Origin: Betaproteobacteria bacterium
Lineage (GTDB): Bacteria > Pseudomonadota > Gammaproteobacteria > Burkholderiales > Burkholderiaceae_C
Direction: 5' to 3'
Length of the DNA: 8,199 bases
Assembly: GCA_009922295.1 (NCBI GenBank)
Contig: RFWA01000098.1
Span: forward strand, 1 to 8,199
Each line of letters opens with the position of its first letter. Position 1 is the first letter of the stretch. Under the pieces are notes generated by a model. The model did not search any database and was not told where the DNA came from. It saw only the letters and a list, made by a program, of their open reading frames with translations. Below are positions 6,165 to 8,199 of this stretch, in pieces. Both the position numbers and the translations under genes were made by a program.

Positions 6165-7280
6165 ATGAAGCAAGAAAGTATTGAGCTCCAATCCGATTAC
6201 CCCGGCGCCACCCAAGCGCTGAACGTCTGGCGATTCGGCGCGGAGCTTGCCCGGCCAAAGGTGTTCATCCAGGCGGCCCTGCATGCCGATGAGGTCCCTG
6301 CCATATTGGCTGCGCAGGCCCTGCGACGGGCCTTGATGACCCTTGAGACCCAGCGCCGTTTGCTGGGTCAGGTGGTCCTAGTACCCAACGCCAACCCGAT
6401 AGGCCTGATGCAGCAACTGATAGGACAACACCATGGCCGCTTTGACCTGCGGGATGGTACGAATTTCAACCGCGGCTTCGCTGAACTTGGGCAGTCGGTC
6501 GCTGAAGCAGTCCGCCCATGGCTAACTCAGGACGCTGTCACAAACACCGACATCATTCGTGCGGCCCTGATCGCCGCCGTGGCGGAGTTGCCTGCCGCTC
6601 ATCCCACTCAGGATCTCAAAAACCGTCTGCTGGGGCTGGCCATTGATGCGGACGTTGTCTTGGACCTCCATTGCGACAGTGAAGCCATCTTGCATCTTTA
6701 CGCACTGACGCCACAGGCGCCAATGGCCGCTGTGCTCGGTGCCTGTCTTGGGGCGCGGACCTTGCTGTTGGCCACCGAATCGGGCGGCTCGCCCTTTGAC
6801 GAAGCCTGCTCGCGCCCCTGGTACCACCTGCAGCAAAGCTTTCCCGATGTCCCCATCGATCTAGCCTGTTTTGGCGCCACCATCGAGTTGCGTGGCGTGA
6901 CCGAAACCCGGCATGAATTGGCGGCGCAGGATGCTCAAGGCCTATGCCAATTTTTGAAATATTGTGGCGTCCTGGTAGATGACGGCTCGGCCTTGCCTGC
7001 GCCTCCATGTGTGCCAACGATGCTGAGCGCCTCTGAACCTATTCAAGCGCCTCATAGCGGTGTGGTGGTGTTTCACCGTCAGGTGGGCGATGTGGTGGCC
7101 GCAGGTGACGTGGTCGCTGACCTGGTGCACCCACTGACTGGACACATCACGCCGTTGCGCGCTCAGTCTGGCGGCTTGCTTTACGCCCGTTGCGGTTCAC
7201 GCTGGGCCAGTCAGGGTAAGCGCTTGGCCAAGATTGCCGGCACAGAGCTGGCGCGGATCGGCCCGCTGCTGAGCCCCTAG
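6165..7280 (+). CDS. Succinylglutamate desuccinylase/aspartoacylase-family zinc hydrolase (371 aa)
   Basis: Predicted cytoplasmic zinc amidohydrolase (M14-like AstE/AspA superfamily) that cleaves an N-acyl group from an amino acid or related amine. There is no signal peptide. The zinc ligands are visible as H40-ADE43 (HxxE) and H169 in VVLDLHCD. Arg103 in DGTNFNRGF matches the substrate-carboxylate arginine region, and Glu241 in ATIELRG is the likely catalytic base. The last ~80 residues add a barrel-like segment (about 293-345: APHSGVVVFHRQVGDVV, VADLVHPLTGHI) seen in longer members such as DoeB-like deacetylases. At 371 residues it is longer than classic AstE or aspartoacylase. It sits between permease and ATPase genes of one operon, which suggests it acts on the imported compound. 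No ast or ectoine-degradation genes are nearby, so neither pathway is supported. The acyl group is unknown. Confidence 0.9.
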   Translation: MKQESIELQSDYPGATQALNVWRFGAELARPKVFIQAALHADEVPAILAAQALRRALMTLETQRRLLGQVVLVPNANPIGLMQQLIGQHHGRFDLRDGTNFNRGFAELGQSVAEAVRPWLTQDAVTNTDIIRAALIAAVAELPAAHPTQDLKNRLLGLAIDADVVLDLHCDSEAILHLYALTPQAPMAAVLGACLGARTLLLATESGGSPFDEACSRPWYHLQQSFPDVPIDLACFGATIELRGVTETRHELAAQDAQGLCQFLKYCGVLVDDGSALPAPPCVPTMLSASEPIQAPHSGVVVFHRQVGDVVAAGDVVADLVHPLTGHITPLRAQSGGLLYARCGSRWASQGKRLAKIAGTELARIGPLLSP

Positions 7281-7320
7281 CAGCCAGCCTGGCCACAACC
7301 TTCACCCCTGAAAATACCTC

Positions 7321-8097
7321 ATGATGGACACATCCATTGAACTGCGCGCCGATAATATTTGCAAGTCCTTTGGGCAGCAACAAGTCTTGCGGGGTATCAG
7401 TTTGGCCGCGCCTCAGGGCGATGTGATTGCCATGATTGGCGCCAGTGGCTCCGGCAAAAGTACATTTTTGCGTTGCCTGAACCTGCTGGAGTCACCGCAG
7501 AGCGGCCAAATCATGCTTGGCGGCGAGATGCTCGATCTGATTCCTGGTAAAGATGGCGGCCTGGTGGCGCGACAGGCAGAGCAGTTGCGGCGCTTGCGCC
7601 GACAGGTGGCCATGGTGTTCCAGCACTTCAACCTGTGGGCCCACATGACTGCCCTTGACAACGTCATGGAGGCACCGGTGCAGGTGCTTAAATTGAGCAA
7701 AGCCGAGGCGCTGGAGCGTGCCACAGCTTATCTCCAACGGGTGGGGGTTTACCACCGGCGAAACGCCTACCCGGCTCACCTGTCGGGTGGGGAGCAGCAG
7801 CGGGTAGCCATCGCCCGCGCACTGGCCATGGAGCCTCGTGTGATGCTTTTTGACGAGCCGACCTCGGCACTGGATCCCGAACTGGTGGCTGAAGTGCTTC
7901 GCGTCATGCGCTCGTTGGCTGAGGAGGGGCGTACCATGATCGTGGTCACCCATGAAATGGCTTTCGCCCGCGATGTCAGCCGGCAGGTCATCTTCTTGGA
8001 CAAAGGGCACATAGAGGCCCAGGGCAGCCCGCAGTCCATGTTGGTAAAGCCCGAGAATGACAGGCTGAAGGCCTTTTTGTCCAACAGTCTGGCGTAG
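7321..8097 (+). CDS. Polar amino acid-type ABC transporter ATP-binding protein, HisP-like (258 aa)
   Basis: Cytoplasmic ATPase that powers the importer. All nucleotide-binding motifs are intact: Walker A GASGSGKST (40-48), Q-loop VFQHFNLW with Gln101, signature LSGGEQQR (154-161), Walker B VMLFDEP (174-180), D-loop SALD and switch His211 in VVTHE. The insert around GKDGGLVARQAEQLRRLRRQ after Walker A and the phrase HFNLWAHMTALDNVMEAPVQVL are close to HisP itself, closer than to the shorter GlnQ/ArtP type. Start is ATG 7321 or ATG 7324 (two in a row). An in-frame TGA at 7309-7311 rules out anything earlier. No Shine-Dalgarno is visible in the 40 bases after the enzyme gene. holA begins 24 bases downstream of its stop. 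Confidence 0.96.
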   Translation: MMDTSIELRADNICKSFGQQQVLRGISLAAPQGDVIAMIGASGSGKSTFLRCLNLLESPQSGQIMLGGEMLDLIPGKDGGLVARQAEQLRRLRRQVAMVFQHFNLWAHMTALDNVMEAPVQVLKLSKAEALERATAYLQRVGVYHRRNAYPAHLSGGEQQRVAIARALAMEPRVMLFDEPTSALDPELVAEVLRVMRSLAEEGRTMIVVTHEMAFARDVSRQVIFLDKGHIEAQGSPQSMLVKPENDRLKAFLSNSLA

Positions 8098-8101
8098 GCG
8101 A

Positions 8102-8119
8102 CGGGGGCTAAACTCCCCG
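8102..8119 (+). promoter_or_regulatory. Small hairpin just before the holA start
   Basis: CGGGG (8102-8106) and CCCCG (8115-8119) form a 5-pair GC stem with an 8-base loop (GCTAAACT). It ends two bases before ATG 8122 and starts 4 bases after the ATPase stop. No T-run follows, so it is not a standard terminator. It takes the place where a Shine-Dalgarno would be, and no other one is visible. Confidence 0.3.
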
Positions 8120-8121
8120 AC

Positions 8122-8199
8122 ATGCAACTCTCCGCCAGCCAGCTTGGCAGCCACCTCCAACGCGGCCTCAAAAGCCTGTATACCCTGTATGGGGACGAG
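8122..8199 (+). CDS. holA: DNA polymerase III delta subunit, N-terminal fragment (3' end outside the window)
   Basis: Clamp-loader subunit that opens the beta sliding clamp during replication. Only 26 codons are present: they begin MQLSASQLGSHLQRGLK and end LYTLYGDE. This matches the usual HolA start, in which a short helix is followed by the first beta strand and a LYxLxGDE motif. Position supports the call, since holA normally follows lptE in this order of bacteria. ATG 8122 is the natural start, 24 bases after the ATPase stop. The gene either has a promoter inside the ATPase gene or depends on transcription from the importer operon. Confidence 0.82.
   Translation, partial: MQLSASQLGSHLQRGLKSLYTLYGDE

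Larger units (their letters stand above)
2805..8103. mobile_element. Possible inserted cassette between lptE and holA, flanked by imperfect 14-base direct repeats
   Basis: The regulator, importer and hydrolase lie between lptE and holA, which are usually adjacent. At the left edge TGGCGGGGGCGACG (2805-2818) and at the right edge TGGCGTAGGCGACG (8090-8103) match at 12 of 14 bases in the same orientation. The left copy lies in the last codons of the regulator and the right copy spans the ATPase stop. No integrase, transposase or terminal inverted repeat is seen, so a transposon is not supported. The repeats may be coincidence in GC-rich DNA. The insertion itself is inferred from gene order. Confidence 0.25.

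Noticed and set aside
7283..7293. Palindrome GCCAG-C-CTGGC between the hydrolase and ATPase genes
   Set aside because: A one-base centre cannot form a normal hairpin, there is no T-run, and arms this short are common in GC-rich DNA.
3870..7318. TGAAAATACC occurs at 3870-3879 and again at 7309-7318, before the receptor and ATPase genes
   Set aside because: Identical 10-mers are expected many times by chance in 8 kb, and nothing else around the two copies agrees well.
6165..8097. Assignment to the ast (arginine succinyltransferase) or ectoine-degradation pathway
   Set aside because: No astABCD, doeA or ectoine regulator gene is present in the window. Family membership of one enzyme is not enough.
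7492..8160. 222-codon minus-strand frame over the ATPase gene
   Set aside because: Mirror frame of a clear HisP-type ATPase. No domain, start context or conserved motif was seen.

Overview
The window is 8199 bases of moderately GC-rich, tightly packed bacterial chromosome. Protein flavour (LeuRS, LptE and HolA sequences, a HisP-type ATPase) and codon use suggest a betaproteobacterium of the Burkholderiales, most likely Comamonadaceae (Rhodoferax/Polaromonas-like). This is judged by eye, without a database search.

Layout. Positions 1-2259 hold the 3' part of leuS (leucyl-tRNA synthetase). 13 bases later comes lptE (LPS-assembly lipoprotein, 2273-2779). The last 78 bases (8122-8199) start a gene that reads as holA (DNA polymerase III delta subunit). 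leuS-lptE-holA is a familiar housekeeping order in beta- and gammaproteobacteria, and here it is interrupted by about 5.3 kb. The intervening block holds an RpiR/SIS-family regulator on the minus strand (2801-3781), a 148-base AT-rich divergent control region, and a plus-strand operon: a family-3 periplasmic solute-binding protein (3930-4718), two HisQ/HisM-type permeases (4753-5442, 5444-6145), a zinc-dependent aspartoacylase/succinylglutamate-desuccinylase-family enzyme (6165-7280) and a HisP-type ATPase (7321-8097).

How the genes may work together. The five operon genes make a complete polar-amino-acid-type ABC importer with a cytoplasmic amide hydrolase encoded between the permeases and the ATPase. 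The binding protein keeps the carboxylate-binding Ser/Arg motif of HisJ/LAO-type proteins but has Ser where the ammonium-binding Asp should be. With the deacylase-family enzyme, this suggests uptake of an amino acid whose alpha-amino group is masked (N-acyl or similar), followed by removal of the acyl group inside the cell. The RpiR-type regulator, transcribed divergently, probably controls the operon through inverted repeats in the shared intergenic region. The substrate is not identified.

No tRNA, rRNA, CRISPR array, transposase or integrase was seen. No stretch over 300 bases lacks a gene; the largest gap is 3782-3929.
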